Assembly: GCA_020831765.1 (NCBI GenBank)
Contig: JAFIFY010000029.1
Location: 1 to 59,022 of the forward strand
Length of the DNA: 59,022 nucleotides
DNA from: Phycisphaeraceae bacterium
Lineage (GTDB): Bacteria; Planctomycetota; Phycisphaerae; Phycisphaerales; Phycisphaeraceae
Direction of reading: 5' to 3'
Position 1 is the stretch's first letter; each line of letters begins with the position of its first letter. The notes under the pieces were generated by a model that saw only the letters and a program-made list of their open reading frames with translations, ran no database searches and was not told the DNA's origin. Below, in pieces: positions 8,668-18,310 of the stretch. The position numbers were made by a program, and so were the translations under genes.

Positions 8668-10193
8668 GGTGCGCCCCCTTCGGAATCGGGCTCCAGGATG
8701 CCAGGGCCATGGGGACTTCGCGGAACCGGTGGCCGGGCTGGTTGGGCATCGAGGAGCGATTCAAGCTTCTCGACCATCTCCGCACCGAGGATGTGTTCGA
8801 TCTGGTCGGCATCGCGATCGACGTGGCTGGGCGCGATGTCGGCGTGCGTGATCAGAAACATCTCCCAGAGCCGGTGCCGACGCGTCAACTGTGCCGCCTC
8901 AACACGGCCGGCGGCGGTCAGGCTGATTCGCTCATCGCCGTGCCCGCGGATCAATCCGCCGCGTTGCGCGCGGGCGATGAGTCGATTGAGCTGGTGGTGT
9001 GACCAGCTTCGCATGGTGAGCAGTTGTGGCACATCAACACCTTGTTCAGCCCGTCCCGGGTTCGTTTCGATCTGTTCATACAGGGCGCGAAGGAGATTCT
9101 GCCCGCTGATGCGAAGGCGCAGATTCCGACGTCGGATCCAGGCCGGTAGAAGCCCGCGTGCGCGGCCAAACCCCACGCTGATGAGGAAGCATCCACCGGT
9201 ACAAAGAACGATGATCGCGCCGGTGGGCAGATCCGCGTAGTGACTGCTCAGCAGCACGCCGACGATTCCACCGATGGTGCCGATCGCGGCCGAGAGCATC
9301 ACAAGGACGGGCAAGCGGTCGGTCCAGAACCGGGCCGCGGCCGGAGGAATGATGAGCATGGCGATGATCAGAATCATGCCCACCGCTTTCAATCCCACCA
9401 TGGTGACGGCGATCACCAGCATCATCATGGTGGCATCGACCCATGTCGCGTGCATGCCCTGCGAGACGGCGAAACCCCGATCGAAACAGAGCAGGGTCAT
9501 CTCCTTGAAGAGGAGCGCCGCGGTCCAGATGGTGATGGCACTGACGACAGCCACCATCCGCAGGTCTTCCATCCGCAGTGAGGCCGCGCGGCCGAGCAGG
9601 AGATGCTCCAGGCCCGCGACGCCCGCCTCGGGCATTCTCCCGGCGATACCCAGCAGGACCACCCCGCCGCCGTAGAAGACGCTGAGCACGATGCCCAACG
9701 CCGCATCTTCCTTGATCCGCGTCTGAGAGCGGATCAGCATGATGGCCACCATGGCCAGGAGCGCGGCGATCACCGCGCCGGTCATCAGAGCGCCCAGTGA
9801 ACGGGCCTGGGTCGCGCCATGGAGCAGCGATACGACTATGAACGCCCCGGCGACACCCGGCAACATGGCATGGGCCAGCGCATCGGTCACCAGTGACCGC
9901 TTACGCAGGAGAAGAAACGAGCCGACCACGCCTCCGGCACAACCCAGAAGGCCGGCGGCCATGACCACGATCCGCGTGTTGTAGCGGCCAAGTCCGATGG
10001 CCTTGCGAAGGGGATCGAGCGCTGCCTCGGTATTGATCCATACCACCAGGGCATCGGCCGCCACGGCAAGCAGGACCGCCGGTACGATGAACAGCAGGAT
10101 CACCCGCGCGGTCATGGCAGCGCGATACCCGATGACCGGGCGAGGGGATTCGCCCCGGATCGGAGAGTGATCGGCGGCGGTGCGCTGGTTCAA
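8664..10193 (-). CDS. Second metal ABC transporter permease fused to a DtxR/MntR-like regulator domain
   Basis: Fusion of 509 aa and paralogue of the neighbouring permease. The ABC-3 permease part (about 28-350) contains [18 protein letters not shown] and [17 protein letters not shown]. The tail has a winged-helix region (about 360-436) and a dimerisation helix region (HRLWEMFL with His440; DADQIEH with Asp463, Glu466, His467). The N-terminal Asp ligand of MntR is Asn366 here, so metal binding may differ from the sister protein. The TTG at 10193 overlaps the ATPase stop as TTGA; an ATG at 10115 is an alternative start. Together with the sister gene it supplies the two membrane subunits of one transporter. 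Confidence 0.9.
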   Translation of the reverse strand: MNQRTAADHSPIRGESPRPVIGYRAAMTARVILLFIVPAVLLAVAADALVVWINTEAALDPLRKAIGLGRYNTRIVVMAAGLLGCAGGVVGSFLLLRKRSLVTDALAHAMLPGVAGAFIVVSLLHGATQARSLGALMTGAVIAALLAMVAIMLIRSQTRIKEDAALGIVLSVFYGGGVVLLGIAGRMPEAGVAGLEHLLLGRAASLRMEDLRMVAVVSAITIWTAALLFKEMTLLCFDRGFAVSQGMHATWVDATMMMLVIAVTMVGLKAVGMILIIAMLIIPPAAARFWTDRLPVLVMLSAAIGTIGGIVGVLLSSHYADLPTGAIIVLCTGGCFLISVGFGRARGLLPAWIRRRNLRLRISGQNLLRALYEQIETNPGRAEQGVDVPQLLTMRSWSHHQLNRLIARAQRGGLIRGHGDERISLTAAGRVEAAQLTRRHRLWEMFLITHADIAPSHVDRDADQIEHILGAEMVEKLESLLDAQPARPPVPRSPHGPGILEPDSEGGAP

Positions 10194-11077
10194 GGCGGGG
10201 ACGTTTCTCCAACCAATGCCTGGGCGGCTTCATCCAACAGTGTCAGTCGGCCGCCATAGGTCTTTTGAAGGTTTTCAGGCGTGAACACATCATCGACCGG
10301 GCCGGCGGCCACGATCCGCATGTTCAGGAGGATGACGTGGTCGAAATATTCGGTGACGGTCGGCAGATCGTGATGCACCACGATGACGGTGCGGCCGGTC
10401 GCGCGGAAGCGGCGCAGCAGCTCGATAATCGCCTGTTCCGTCGCCGCATCCACGCCGCTGAGAGGTTCATCCATCAGGTAGAGCCGGGCCTGCTGGACCA
10501 GGGCTCGTGCCAGGAAGACTCTCTGCTGCTGACCGCCGGAAAGCTGGCTGATCTGCCGGTCGGCGTAATCGGCCATGCCCAGTTGGTCCAGCGATTCCCG
10601 GGCCAGTTCCCGATCTCGGCGGCGAACCGGGCGGAGCCAACCGATGCGGCCGTAGAGCCCCATGGTGACCACATCAAGAGCGCTGACGGGGAAATCCCAG
10701 TCCACGCTCTCACGCTGGGGCACATAGCCCACCATGGAGCGCGCACGGGCGAACGGCAGACCGAAGAAGCGGATGCGGCCGGATGCTCGCGGAACCAGAT
10801 CCATACATGCCTTGATCAGTGTGCTCTTGCCCGCGCCGTTGGGGCCGACGACCGCGATCAGTTTTCCCTCGGGAGCGTCGTAATCGATATCCCACAGTAC
10901 CGGCCGACGGTGATAGGCCACGGTCATGTCATGAATGGACAGGGGCGGTGCGGAAAGGTTCCCGTCCACGCTGGCGGTCGGATCGTTCCCGGGTACGGAT
11001 ACATTGCAGGGCGCAGGTCCGCCGGGTGCTTTGCCTTCTGACGCTTGGTATCCGTGGTTTCCGCGAGTTGTGGTCAT
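10190..11077 (-). CDS. Metal ABC transporter ATP-binding protein
   Basis: ATPase subunit (295 aa) of the TroB/MntB/ZnuC type that powers import of Mn, Zn or Fe. It has Walker [11 protein letters not shown]-loop VPQRE, signature LSGGQQQR, Walker B LYLMDEP and the switch His in VVHHD. About 45 N-terminal residues precede the ABC domain. The ATG overlaps the stop of the substrate-binding protein gene as ATGA and the gene overlaps the next permease, indicating one translationally coupled unit. Metal specificity cannot be read from this subunit. Confidence 0.95.
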   Translation of the reverse strand: MTTTRGNHGYQASEGKAPGGPAPCNVSVPGNDPTASVDGNLSAPPLSIHDMTVAYHRRPVLWDIDYDAPEGKLIAVVGPNGAGKSTLIKACMDLVPRASGRIRFFGLPFARARSMVGYVPQRESVDWDFPVSALDVVTMGLYGRIGWLRPVRRRDRELARESLDQLGMADYADRQISQLSGGQQQRVFLARALVQQARLYLMDEPLSGVDAATEQAIIELLRRFRATGRTVIVVHHDLPTVTEYFDHVILLNMRIVAAGPVDDVFTPENLQKTYGGRLTLLDEAAQALVGETSPP

Positions 11078-12135
11078 GGGTGGTTGTTGTTCGGGGTTGA
11101 TGCGGGCTTGAGCTTATCGCGAAATCCGCGCGGCGGGGCATTGCCGCCGAGTTGCCGGGTGATCGTGGTGGCGTTGTGGTCGATCATGCCGATGTAGGTC
11201 CCCTCATAGGTGCCGTCGGGTCCCATGGCATCGGAGAACAGGGCTTGGCCGGCGATCAAGGTGTAACCTTGCGCCGCCGCGCCCTGAATGATGGCGACGA
11301 TGTTGTCTTCGCTGACGCTGGTTTCCGGGAAGATGGCGGCGATCCGCCGCTCGACCACGAGGTCCACCAGTTCCTCGATCCGCCTCATGCCCGCTTCGGA
11401 TTCGGTGGAGATGCCCTGGATACCCATCACCTCGATGCCGTAAGCCCTCCCGAAATAGCCGAAGGCATCATGGGCGGTGATGAGAAAGCGACGGGCTTCA
11501 GGAATAGTGGCGATGACTTCCTGGACATAACGGTGAAGCTCAGCCAGTTCCTGCTGGTAAGCCGCCGCGCGGCTGCGATAGTCATTGGCGTGTTCCGGGT
11601 CCATTTCGGCCAGTTGTTTGGCGATGACATCAACCACTTGAGACCACAACGACACATCCATCCACAAATGGGGATCGTATTCGGTCGGGTCGTCCTCATC
11701 GGGAAGGCGTCGTTGCTCATCGACGGCTTCGGCCACGGCGATGACCGGCTTGCCGCGGCGTCTGATGGACTCAAGCGAATCACCCATGCGACCTTCAAGC
11801 AGCAGCCCATTATAGAAGACCACATCAGCGTTCATCAGCTTGCGGACATCGGCTCGGGTCGGCACGTAATCGTGCGGGTCGCCTTCGGATGGGATCAGGT
11901 GGGTAACCTCGGCTCGGTCACCGGCGACCTGCCGGGCGACATCGGCGATCATGCCGGTGGTGGTGACGATGCGGATCGTGCCCGTGCCATCACCGGATGG
12001 AGTGTCGCCGCAGCCCGCGGCGGCCATGAAAAAGCTCAGGATCGCCATGGTGGCCAAGGCGACGAACAGGCCAGCGCGGCAAGGATCAGGGCTTGGGAAG
12101 AATGCGACGAGGTGCTTGACGGCGTTGAGGTCCAT
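11074..12135 (-). CDS. TroA/ZnuA-type metal-binding lipoprotein (ABC transporter)
   Basis: Extracytoplasmic solute-binding protein (353 aa) that captures a divalent metal for the downstream permeases. A membrane segment ends in MAAAGC (lipidated Cys42). The four ligands match the Treponema TroA set of three His and one Asp: His88 in GDPHDYVP, His156 in DPHLWMD, His222 in [10 protein letters not shown] and Asp319 in MIDHN. PsaA has Glu at the third position, so this is the TroA/ZnuA pattern (Zn or Mn). I chose the ATG at 12135, which follows CTGGAG, over an ATG 18 codons upstream that would sit on the -10 region. It is the first gene of the leftward array, expressed from the promoter at 12168-12196. 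Confidence 0.93.
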   Translation of the reverse strand: MDLNAVKHLVAFFPSPDPCRAGLFVALATMAILSFFMAAAGCGDTPSGDGTGTIRIVTTTGMIADVARQVAGDRAEVTHLIPSEGDPHDYVPTRADVRKLMNADVVFYNGLLLEGRMGDSLESIRRRGKPVIAVAEAVDEQRRLPDEDDPTEYDPHLWMDVSLWSQVVDVIAKQLAEMDPEHANDYRSRAAAYQQELAELHRYVQEVIATIPEARRFLITAHDAFGYFGRAYGIEVMGIQGISTESEAGMRRIEELVDLVVERRIAAIFPETSVSEDNIVAIIQGAAAQGYTLIAGQALFSDAMGPDGTYEGTYIGMIDHNATTITRQLGGNAPPRGFRDKLKPASTPNNNHP

Positions 12136-12152
12136 GATCGAACTGCTCCAGG

Positions 12153-12170
12153 TTTTAGGGATAACTAAAA
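12153..12170. promoter_or_regulatory. Palindromic candidate operator for the metal-uptake operon
   Basis: 18-bp imperfect palindrome, on the minus strand TTTTAGTTATCCCTAAAA, with 6-bp perfect arms. It overlaps the -10 box of the leftward promoter and sits outside the rightward mntR promoter. An MntR/DtxR-type repressor bound here would block the transporter operon. Assignment to the adjacent repressor is inference from position and symmetry. Confidence 0.55.
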
Positions 12171-12196
12171 ATACCAGAAGGCTTGGCAAAAGTCAA
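12168..12196 (-). promoter_or_regulatory. Sigma-70-type promoter of the metal-uptake operon
   Basis: On the minus strand, -35 TTGACT (12191-12196), a 17-bp spacer and -10 TATTTT (12168-12173). Transcription would start about 25 bp before the ATG of the metal-binding lipoprotein. Confidence 0.6.
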
Positions 12197-12211
12197 GATG
12201 TGGGGTAGACT
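12183..12211 (+). promoter_or_regulatory. Divergent promoter of the mntR-like gene
   Basis: -35 TTGGCA (12183-12188), a 17-bp spacer and -10 TAGACT (12206-12211). It interleaves with the opposite promoter and predicts a short leader of about 10-12 nt before the GTG at 12230. Confidence 0.5.
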
Positions 12212-12229
12212 CAACCAGCCCGACGCCCC

Positions 12230-12928
12230 GTGTACGCGCCTAAAGCCCCGTGGAATTTCGCCTTGCACAATGTCAGCCAGGAAGATTATCTGAAGCGCAT
12301 TCTGCTCCTGGAGCAGGCTGAGCCGGGGCAGTCGGTCTCGATGGGCGCTCTGGCTGGATCGCTGTCGGTCGCCCCGGCCAGTGTGACCGGCATGGTCAAG
12401 ACGCTGGTTCGGCGGAACTGGGTGGATTACGAGCCTTACGTCGGCGTACGCCTTACCGATGAGGGGCGGGGGCAGGCCATGCGGGTGCTGCGACGGCACC
12501 GATTGATCGAGCTCTTTCTTGTCCGCACGCTCGACATGGACTGGTCGCTGGTTCACAAGGAAGCCGAAGCGATCGAGCACGTGGTTTCCGATGACCTGCT
12601 CGAACGGATCGATGCCTTTCTGGGATACCCGACCGTCGATCCACATGGCGATCCGATTCCCGATGCGAGGCTTCGGATCACGAGTAACGATTCCGAATGC
12701 CTGGCTGACTGCGAGGCCGGACGAAGGCTATGCGTGGCCAGGATCATTGATCAGGATTCGGATTTTCTTCAGTACATCGAAAAGGTGGGCCTCAAGCCAG
12801 GCACGAACCTGAAGGTCGTCAGTCGCGATGACGGCGGGCAGGTGATGGAAGTGCGGCTTCAGCGAGGCGGCTCGACGATGCTGGCCTTCACCGCGGCATC
12901 CCGGGTTCTGGTCGAATCGCGCGATTAA
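12230..12928 (+). CDS. MntR/DtxR-family metal-dependent transcriptional repressor
   Basis: Stand-alone repressor of 232 aa. It has an N-terminal winged helix (about 15-85), a dimerisation domain (about 86-150; RHRLIELF, EAEAIEH, VDPHGDPIP) and a C-terminal SH3-like FeoA domain (about 165-232). MntR ligands Asp (in QEDYL) and the dimer-domain His, Glu, Glu, His are kept; the second N-terminal Glu is Lys. The FeoA-like domain is typical of the long DtxR/IdeR form, whereas MntR lacks it, so the metal could be Fe or Mn. The GTG start has no Shine-Dalgarno sequence. It is divergent from the transporter genes and is their probable regulator through the palindrome at 12153-12170. Confidence 0.88.
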   Translation: MYAPKAPWNFALHNVSQEDYLKRILLLEQAEPGQSVSMGALAGSLSVAPASVTGMVKTLVRRNWVDYEPYVGVRLTDEGRGQAMRVLRRHRLIELFLVRTLDMDWSLVHKEAEAIEHVVSDDLLERIDAFLGYPTVDPHGDPIPDARLRITSNDSECLADCEAGRRLCVARIIDQDSDFLQYIEKVGLKPGTNLKVVSRDDGGQVMEVRLQRGGSTMLAFTAASRVLVESRD

Positions 12929-13096
12929 GCCCGGGGGCGATCGACGTTCTGCGCGGCCTGTAACGTTTCTGCCGACCCGGCGAGCGGGCGACCGTTATCC
13001 ATCGTGATGACGGGTGGACCAACGTGGGGTTTGAATTCGATACTTTCCGGGTAGGACGGGTCCGCTCACCCGCGGCACCGGTCCGGGAGTAATGCC

Positions 13097-13654
13097 ATGC
13101 GTCGCGTTGGATTACGAAGTCGCGCGTTTACCCTGGTCGAGATTCTCGTCGCCCTGGCGATCATGGGCATCGCCACGGCGATCGTGATTCCTTCGATGAT
13201 GTCGGCCGGTCAGATGGGGGTGCAGGCCGCCGCGCGGATGGTGATCGCGGACCTGCTGGTTGCCCAGAACGACGCGGTCGCCGCTCAGAGGTCGCGCCGG
13301 GTGGTCTTCGAGCCCGGCTTTAACCGTTACCGATTGACCGACGCGGCGGGGATCAACCTGCAACGAAGCTGGAAGGGGCATGGTGGTCACGGCTCCAGTT
13401 ACATCGTGGACTTCACGCTGGACTCGCGCTTCCGTGGGGTTCGCCTGGTCGAAGCCGAGTTCGGCGATGATTCTTTTGTCGAGTTCGATGACCTGGGTAC
13501 GCCGGATAAGGGTGGCCATGTCATCCTCGAATCCGAGGGTGGTCGTTTTCGAGTCCGCGTGGCCAATCTCACCGGGCGGGTGACCGTCGAGCGTGTGACC
13601 CTCGAGCCTGTCGTTCCCGCGGTCATCGATCCGGACGATCCGGGCGGTCTCTGA
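13097..13654 (+). CDS. GspH/FimT-like type II pseudopilin
   Basis: 185-aa prepilin-like protein with a short basic leader ending in the methylation/cleavage motif RAF/TLVEILVALAIMGIA (Phe would be residue 1 of the mature form), followed by one hydrophobic helix and a beta-rich GspH-like domain. Such proteins are processed by prepilin peptidase and sit at the tip of type II secretion or type IV pilus fibres. GGGAG lies 8 bp before the ATG. No secretion ATPase or peptidase lies nearby, so it is an orphan pseudopilin, as is common in planctomycetes. It faces alanine dehydrogenase convergently. Confidence 0.82.
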   Translation: MRRVGLRSRAFTLVEILVALAIMGIATAIVIPSMMSAGQMGVQAAARMVIADLLVAQNDAVAAQRSRRVVFEPGFNRYRLTDAAGINLQRSWKGHGGHGSSYIVDFTLDSRFRGVRLVEAEFGDDSFVEFDDLGTPDKGGHVILESEGGRFRVRVANLTGRVTVERVTLEPVVPAVIDPDDPGGL

Positions 13655-13725
13655 TTCACCTTGGCCAAGTGGTCCGGAAGCCCATTCAGCCGGGATCGGG
13701 TATTGGTGCCGATCGGTTGGCCTGA

Positions 13726-14811
13726 TCAGGATGCGTGCGCCCGGGCCACCGCATCGTGAGTAATCCGTCCATCCTTCATGTTCAGAGCCGAACGGAATGC
13801 CGAATCGCTCTGGATCAATTTCTCGATATCGCCGCCGGCCAATCGCAGGACATAAGGCTGGGTGGCGTGGCAGAGCGCCTGGGTGCTTGTCCGGCCGACC
13901 GCGCCGGGCATGTTGCCCACGCAGTAATGCACGACATCATCGATGACGTAGGTCGGGTTGGAGTGGGTCGTGACACGGCTGGTTTCCGTACATCCGCCCT
14001 GGTCGATTCCGACATCGACGATCACGGCGCCGGGCTTCATGGTCTTGAGCATGTCGGCACTGATCAGCCTCGGCGCGCGGCCACCCGGAATCAGTACCGC
14101 CCCGATGACCAGGTCCGCTTCGCCAAGGTGTTCAGCGATCGCGTATGGTTCGGAATAAATTTCCTCGACGTTGGGCGGCATGACTTCATCGATGTAGCGC
14201 AGGCGATCGAGGTTGATATCCATGACCACCACCCGCGCTCCCAGACCCGCGGCGACCCGCGCGGCATTGAAGCCCACCACACCGCCGCCGAGGATCAGCA
14301 CCTTGCCCGGCTCGACGCCCGTGACGCCACCCAGCAGGATGCCCCTGCCCATCAGCGGCCGCTCAAGATACTTAGCACCCTCCTGGATGCTCATCCGCCC
14401 GGCCACCTCGCTCATGGGCGTCAGCAGCGGAAGCCGGCCATGGTGATCGGTCAGGGTTTCGTAAGCTAGCGCGGTGATGCCCGCGTTCAGGCAGCGTTCG
14501 GTCAGTTCACGACTCGCGGCGAAATGGAAGTAGGTGAAGATCGTCTGGCCGCGCCGCAAGAGACCGATCTCATCCGGCTGCGGCTCTTTGACCTTGATGA
14601 TCAACTCCGATTGGCTGAAGACCTCAGCCGCATCATCGATCAATTCCGCGCCGGCATTGCGGTAATCCTCATCGCCGTAACCGCTGCCCGCCCCGGCGCT
14701 GCGCTCCACCAGCACTCGGTGTCCGGCTTCGACCAGCAGGCGAACGCCCACCGGTAACATCGCCACACGGTATTCATCGGGCTTGGTTTCCCTGGGAACG
14801 CCGACAATCAT
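13726..14811 (-). CDS. ald: Alanine dehydrogenase
   Basis: NAD-dependent interconversion of L-alanine and pyruvate plus ammonia (361 aa, usual length). The N-terminal block MIVGVPRETKPDEYRVA matches the family. The catalytic Lys/His region is represented by IIKVKEPQ and FTYFHFAAS, the NAD-binding glycine motif by VLILGGGVVGFNAARVA, and the signature NMPGAVGRTSTQAL follows. A GGAG lies 8 bp before the ATG. It is monocistronic by position, divergent from the SAM hydroxide adenosyltransferase gene. Confidence 0.95.
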   Translation of the reverse strand: MIVGVPRETKPDEYRVAMLPVGVRLLVEAGHRVLVERSAGAGSGYGDEDYRNAGAELIDDAAEVFSQSELIIKVKEPQPDEIGLLRRGQTIFTYFHFAASRELTERCLNAGITALAYETLTDHHGRLPLLTPMSEVAGRMSIQEGAKYLERPLMGRGILLGGVTGVEPGKVLILGGGVVGFNAARVAAGLGARVVVMDINLDRLRYIDEVMPPNVEEIYSEPYAIAEHLGEADLVIGAVLIPGGRAPRLISADMLKTMKPGAVIVDVGIDQGGCTETSRVTTHSNPTYVIDDVVHYCVGNMPGAVGRTSTQALCHATQPYVLRLAGGDIEKLIQSDSAFRSALNMKDGRITHDAVARAHAS

Positions 14812-14970
14812 GATTTCAGCTCCATATCCGCGACAGCCAAAGGCGCATGGCGAGGAAGACCAGCGACCGGGCTTTACGCGCCGGTCCCGGTAGAGGATAC
14901 GATCTATCGGCCGCCGCGTCCCGGAACGGCAGGGCGAAAACTATGGCGTGCTTGCCCGAAAGGTAGATCC

Positions 14971-15798
14971 ATGCGCCAGTCGATCATCGGATTGCTGACG
15001 GATTTTGGTTGCGGCGATAGCTGGGTTGGACAGATGAAGGCGGTGATGCTTTCGATCGTGCCCGAGGCGCGGCTGGTCGATATCACGCATCAGATCCCGC
15101 CATTCGATGTCGCCGGCGGTGCGTTTCAACTGATGACGGCCGCGGCTGCGTTCGGTGATGATTCGGTCCTGCTGGCGGTGGTCGATCCGGGTGTGGGGTC
15201 GGCCCGCCGGGCATTGGCGATACGGACCAGGCGAAGATGGCTTGTGGGGCCGGACAACGGGTTGTTGGAACCATTGGCCGCGTGGGAGGGTATCGAACAG
15301 GCGATCGAGTTGGCTCCTGACCGTGTCGCACGAGGGATGGTGAGTCAGACGTTTCACGGACGGGACATCTTCGCCCCCGCGGCGGCGCATCTCGCGGCGG
15401 GCACAGCGATGGAGAAGCTCGGATCGAGCGTGGGTCTTATCGAGCCGTGTCCGGTTCCACTGTCGTTACCATGGCCGGCGGATGATGGGCACGATGGGGA
15501 ATTGGTCACGCGGGTCATCTGGATCGACCGTTTCGGCAATCTCGTGCTCAATCTTCGCGCGGAGCATGCGGGTGATGTCCAGGCGAGCAAGCTCCCGCCG
15601 ATGATCTTCGAGGCTGGTGACCATCGTATCCACGGGCTCAGGCGAACGTTCAGCGATGTGGCCGAAGGCGAGCCGGTGGCTTACGTTGGCAGTTCGGGTT
15701 GGCTGGAGATCGCCATGCGGAATGAAGACGCCGCGCTCCGTCTTGGAGTGAAGCGAGGCGATACGGTGCGGATACAACTCGGCGGTCACGATCCCTGA
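14971..15798 (+). CDS. SAM hydroxide adenosyltransferase (DUF62 family)
   Basis: 275-aa enzyme of the fluorinase/chlorinase superfamily. The hydrolytic members convert S-adenosylmethionine and water to adenosine and methionine. Seen here are LTDFGCGDSWVGQMK near the N-terminus, VVDPGVGSARR, the conserved FHGRDIFAPAAA and a C-terminal beta-barrel with IDRFGNLVLN. The Asp, Arg and His of the water-activating triad are present, and nothing suggests a halogenase-specific insertion. AAGG precedes the ATG. It ends 13 bp from the convergent GH94 gene. Confidence 0.88.
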   Translation: MRQSIIGLLTDFGCGDSWVGQMKAVMLSIVPEARLVDITHQIPPFDVAGGAFQLMTAAAAFGDDSVLLAVVDPGVGSARRALAIRTRRRWLVGPDNGLLEPLAAWEGIEQAIELAPDRVARGMVSQTFHGRDIFAPAAAHLAAGTAMEKLGSSVGLIEPCPVPLSLPWPADDGHDGELVTRVIWIDRFGNLVLNLRAEHAGDVQASKLPPMIFEAGDHRIHGLRRTFSDVAEGEPVAYVGSSGWLEIAMRNEDAALRLGVKRGDTVRIQLGGHDP

Positions 15799-15811
15799 AC
15801 CGCTTGACTGG

Positions 15812-18259
15812 TCAGGAAACGTTGACAATGACCGTATGCACCCGGCCATCGTTGCACGGGGGAATGACTTGGCCCTTGATCGGCTCGCCATCGAGTTCGA
15901 TCTTGACCCGGCCCTTCTGGATGCCCGGTTTCTTGCGGATCTCGATCAGGTAGCGATCGCCCCGATAGTCGCGGGTCATCTTGGCCCAGGTCCATTTCGA
16001 AGGCAGGCACGGGTTGATCTTCAGGCCGTCCAGTTCCGCCGTGACGCCGAGGATGTGCTCCCAGGCGTTGATCAGCGACCAGCATGCCGTGCCGGTGGCC
16101 CAACTGTGGGAGCCTTCGCCGGGCCTGCCGGATTCGGGGGCATAGATGAACTGGCAGGCGGCGTAGGGCTCGATGCGATAGAGCTCGGGGTCCGCTTCGT
16201 GGCGGCGGATGGGGCTCATCTTGTCAAAAATCTCGTAAGCCTTGTCGCCCCGGCCGGCGTGGCATTCGGCCCAGATGCGCCATCGTGAAGAGTGGCCGAA
16301 GATCGCGCCGTTCTCCTTGGTGCCGGGATAGAAGCGGCTGATGATGCCCGCTCGGGGCTCTGGCTCGGCGAATGGAGGAAAGAACGTGTAGCTGCCCAGT
16401 TCATGATCCAGATACTTATCAAAGCTCTTGAGAATCTTGCGCACCCGGTCAGGCGGGGCCACATCGCTGACAATGGCGAAGCTGTTGGGATTGGCCCAGA
16501 TCTTGCCATACTTGCTTGATCGCGTGCCCAGGAGGGTGCCATCGTCGTGCATGGCGCGCTGATACCAGTTGCCGTCCCAGGTCACCTCATTGAGCACCTT
16601 CTTCAGCCGCGTCAGGCGCCGCTTGAATTCACCCAGCTTCCGGGTGTCTTTCATGTGCTCCATGCAGGGGTAGAACTGCTCGAGGCAGTAGATCGCCCAG
16701 AAGCCGAGCATGACCGAATCGCCCTTCTTCTGGTTGCCGACCTGGTCCAGCGCATCGTTCCAGTCGGCCTTGAGGATCAGCGGCAGGCCGCGCTTGGAGA
16801 ACATGCGGAAGAAATAATCCATGCCCTTGATGATGTGGGCGTAGACGGTGTCCTTCTTCTTGCCATTGGTATGGGCATACTCGGTTTTCTCCTTGAGTAT
16901 GGAGAAATCGCCGGTCTCGCGGACGTAACGGGCGAGAATGAACAGCGGATTGATCGGATCATCGCTGTGGAAGGTTCTGGTGCCCGTCATGCTGACGAAA
17001 TTACCGCCGTGAGCGTAATCGCCGTCTTCGAACTGCCAGATCATGATCCGCTTGACGATATGGTCGCGAACCCACTTGGGGTCCTGGGGAAGCCGGCTGG
17101 CGGTGTCCTGGCATGCGTCGCGCACGCCGAAGTTGTAGATGCCAAAGTAGCAGTAACCGGTGTTGCGGTTCCACCAGGAGAGGTTGGCGCCCTGGTACTT
17201 GAACCAATAGTTGATGAGGCAGTCGAAATCGTTGTCCGGCGTCTCGATGTGGGGTGTTGAGCAGACGTTCTCCCAGTAGGCCTTGCAGTTGTCCAGTGCC
17301 TTCTTCGCCTTGGCGACGGTGAGATACTTGCCCGTGAGGTTTTTGGCGTTTCTGGCTTCGCGCGGCACGGCCCCGAGCATCAGGACGAACTCCACCGATT
17401 CGCCTGGCGGGATGGTGAACTTGTGGCGCACGGCCGCGCAGGCATCGCGACCCTCTCCGACCTTGCCGCGCAGCGCGGCGGCATCCATGGCCCGCGGCGA
17501 GGTCAGGTCACGGTAGCTTCCGACGAATTCGTACCGGTCGCCCTCGTAGCTTTCGACCTTTTCCGACGAAGTCAGAAACACCGCGTGATCGAAGGGGATG
17601 TTGTTGGCATCGCTGTTGGCCGCCTGCCATCCGCCGATGTACTTCACCCACTGGGTTGAACGTGTGAAGAGCGTGTTATCCTTGAATTCCTGACGATTGA
17701 AGAGGATGTAGAACTCCCGCCAGGAAGTGTCCTCATGCCAGTTTCCCAGGGCCAACTCGACAAAGGGCGTGGCGGTGATCGTCTTGGGACGATCGCCGTG
17801 GTTGGTGAGCTTGACCAGCCACAGCAGGCAAGGGTCGCCGACATCCTCGCCGCTGGAACTGGCGGCATCAGGCATGGGCGTGAACCAGGTCATCTCCGAT
17901 TCAATCGCGCCCTTGCGGCTGCGGATGGTGTTGTAGCCCAGTCCGATGTGGCACGCCCATTCGTCAAGCTTGCGGGTCGGCGGATAGCCATTGGCGCACC
18001 ACCAGTCATCGGGCTGCTCCTCATCGCGAAGAAAGAGCAGCTTACCGTTGCTGTCACGCGGAACCCCATCGATGTGCCAGCGAGTGATGCGGCCGACCGT
18101 CGGGTTGTCCAGGAACGAGTATCCGCCGCCCAGATGGCTGGCCACGTAGCACCATCGCCCGTTGCTCAGGACGTTCATCCAGGGCCTGTCAAGCAGGGGA
18201 TTGGTCAGGATGAACTCTTTGCCATCTGGAGAAAAGTTGCCGCAGGACGTGGTTTTCAT
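15812..18259 (-). CDS. GH94 family glycoside phosphorylase (cellobiose-phosphorylase-like)
   Basis: 815-aa cytosolic phosphorylase that splits a beta-linked disaccharide with phosphate to give a sugar 1-phosphate. An N-terminal beta-sandwich (about 1-300), a linker helix region and an alpha/alpha barrel (about 340-740) are followed by a C-terminal beta domain. The ADWND motif at 498-502 holds the predicted general acid Asp. The phosphate-site block is RFYPGTKENGAIFGHSSRW. No signal peptide is present. KENGAIFGH resembles cellobiose and chitobiose phosphorylases, so the exact disaccharide is open. It probably has its own promoter (18311-18338). Confidence 0.87.
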   Translation of the reverse strand: MKTTSCGNFSPDGKEFILTNPLLDRPWMNVLSNGRWCYVASHLGGGYSFLDNPTVGRITRWHIDGVPRDSNGKLLFLRDEEQPDDWWCANGYPPTRKLDEWACHIGLGYNTIRSRKGAIESEMTWFTPMPDAASSSGEDVGDPCLLWLVKLTNHGDRPKTITATPFVELALGNWHEDTSWREFYILFNRQEFKDNTLFTRSTQWVKYIGGWQAANSDANNIPFDHAVFLTSSEKVESYEGDRYEFVGSYRDLTSPRAMDAAALRGKVGEGRDACAAVRHKFTIPPGESVEFVLMLGAVPREARNAKNLTGKYLTVAKAKKALDNCKAYWENVCSTPHIETPDNDFDCLINYWFKYQGANLSWWNRNTGYCYFGIYNFGVRDACQDTASRLPQDPKWVRDHIVKRIMIWQFEDGDYAHGGNFVSMTGTRTFHSDDPINPLFILARYVRETGDFSILKEKTEYAHTNGKKKDTVYAHIIKGMDYFFRMFSKRGLPLILKADWNDALDQVGNQKKGDSVMLGFWAIYCLEQFYPCMEHMKDTRKLGEFKRRLTRLKKVLNEVTWDGNWYQRAMHDDGTLLGTRSSKYGKIWANPNSFAIVSDVAPPDRVRKILKSFDKYLDHELGSYTFFPPFAEPEPRAGIISRFYPGTKENGAIFGHSSRWRIWAECHAGRGDKAYEIFDKMSPIRRHEADPELYRIEPYAACQFIYAPESGRPGEGSHSWATGTACWSLINAWEHILGVTAELDGLKINPCLPSKWTWAKMTRDYRGDRYLIEIRKKPGIQKGRVKIELDGEPIKGQVIPPCNDGRVHTVIVNVS

Positions 18260-18310
18260 GGTCCGGGATTCCGATAACGGGGGCTGGGAAACAGGGTAAT
18301 GGAGCGCAGC

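Noticed and set aside
7912-9240. Long antisense reading frame opposite the two permease genes (442 codons)
   Set aside because: It is His/Gln/Asp-rich and looks like the reverse-frame shadow of G+C-rich membrane-protein genes; no start signal or family match.
11152-12168. Antisense reading frame opposite the metal-binding lipoprotein gene
   Set aside because: Same shadow effect; the lipobox and metal ligands prove the leftward strand is coding.
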